Shown here one piece after another: positions 63,925-64,000 of a stretch of 64,000 bases of DNA. Source of the stretch: Synechococcus elongatus PCC 11801. Its GTDB lineage: Bacteria > Cyanobacteriota > Cyanobacteriia > Synechococcales > Synechococcaceae. The notes under the pieces are model-generated. The model saw only the letters and a list, made by a program, of their open reading frames with translations, was not told the origin of the DNA and did not search any database. The DNA is taken from positions 1,711,001 through 1,775,000 of the forward strand of contig NZ_CP030139.2 in assembly GCF_003846445.2 (NCBI RefSeq), in the 5' to 3' direction. Each line of letters starts with the position of its first letter. The stretch's first letter is position 1. The position numbers were made by a program, and so were the translations under genes.

Positions 63925-64000
63925 TCACCTAAGCAGGTTAGAGATACTATGCTGAATCCAATTTCACATAACACAAAGCCCCCTCTGCTGTTGTAGTGAG

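Overview
The window looks like an ordinary stretch of a unicellular cyanobacterial chromosome, most likely Synechococcus elongatus (PCC 7942/6301 lineage). The evidence is the very frequent octamer GCGATCGC (HIP1), moderately high GC, and plant-type or cyanobacterium-specific genes: petM, ycf39, ycf66, crtR, a TLP40-like cyclophilin, sphX beside pstSCAB, and a DUF1825 protein. Gene density is high and many genes overlap by one to four bases. I see no insertion sequence, prophage or CRISPR array. The species name is inferred from memory of these families, not from a database search.

Layout. 1-717: C-terminus of the type IV pilus secretin PilQ with its terminators. 812-5343 (-): a complete branched-chain/neutral amino acid ABC importer (binding protein, LivH, LivM, LivG, LivF), preceded by ndk. 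5933-9175 (-): two flotillin-like proteins and an NfeD-like membrane protein. 9414-13066: DAHP synthase, a DUF1537 sugar-acid kinase, a broken histone-deacetylase-family gene and a methyltransferase. 13067-15275: an AT-richer patch with a stomatin-like protein, a bacterial PH-domain protein and a GNAT acetyltransferase. 15336-17890: adenosine deaminase-like gene divergent from purA. 17963-22998: RidA, Ycf39, PetM, a sulfurtransferase, ExbB/ExbD and Trm1. 23032-26838: a 1268-residue polytopic membrane protein of unknown role. 27005-29697: Uma2 nuclease-fold protein, alpha/beta hydrolase, ilvH and a DUF938 methyltransferase. 29741-34734 (-): msrA, ileS, ycf66. 34837-36140: tRNA-Leu(UAG) and crtR.

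36335-43729 (-): pnp, then the phosphate regulon cluster sphX-pstS-pstC-pstA-pstB with SphR/PhoB-type 11-bp repeats. 43870-46855: map, a small ORF and hflX, whose start codon appears non-canonical. 46972-49894: a beta-lactamase-fold hydrolase, a VanX-type dipeptidase and a 1-Cys peroxiredoxin. 50039-58867: gyrB, miaA, accB, efp, the TLP40-like cyclophilin, thiL, a small secreted protein, pyrF and tyrS. 58937-63924: a class A penicillin-binding protein, the DUF1825 protein and a divergent Mn/Zn-type ABC importer whose 57-bp promoter region consists mostly of four 11-bp direct repeats.

The most interesting leads are the 11-bp repeat operator of the metal importer, the hflX start with an ATC codon where relatives have ATG, the truncated deacetylase gene ending at a HIP1 site, a terminator-like hairpin touching the ndk ribosome binding site, the giant orphan membrane protein, and the 13-15 kb SPFH/PH patch with a strong dyad. 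I did not find one clear, wholly new multi-gene system.
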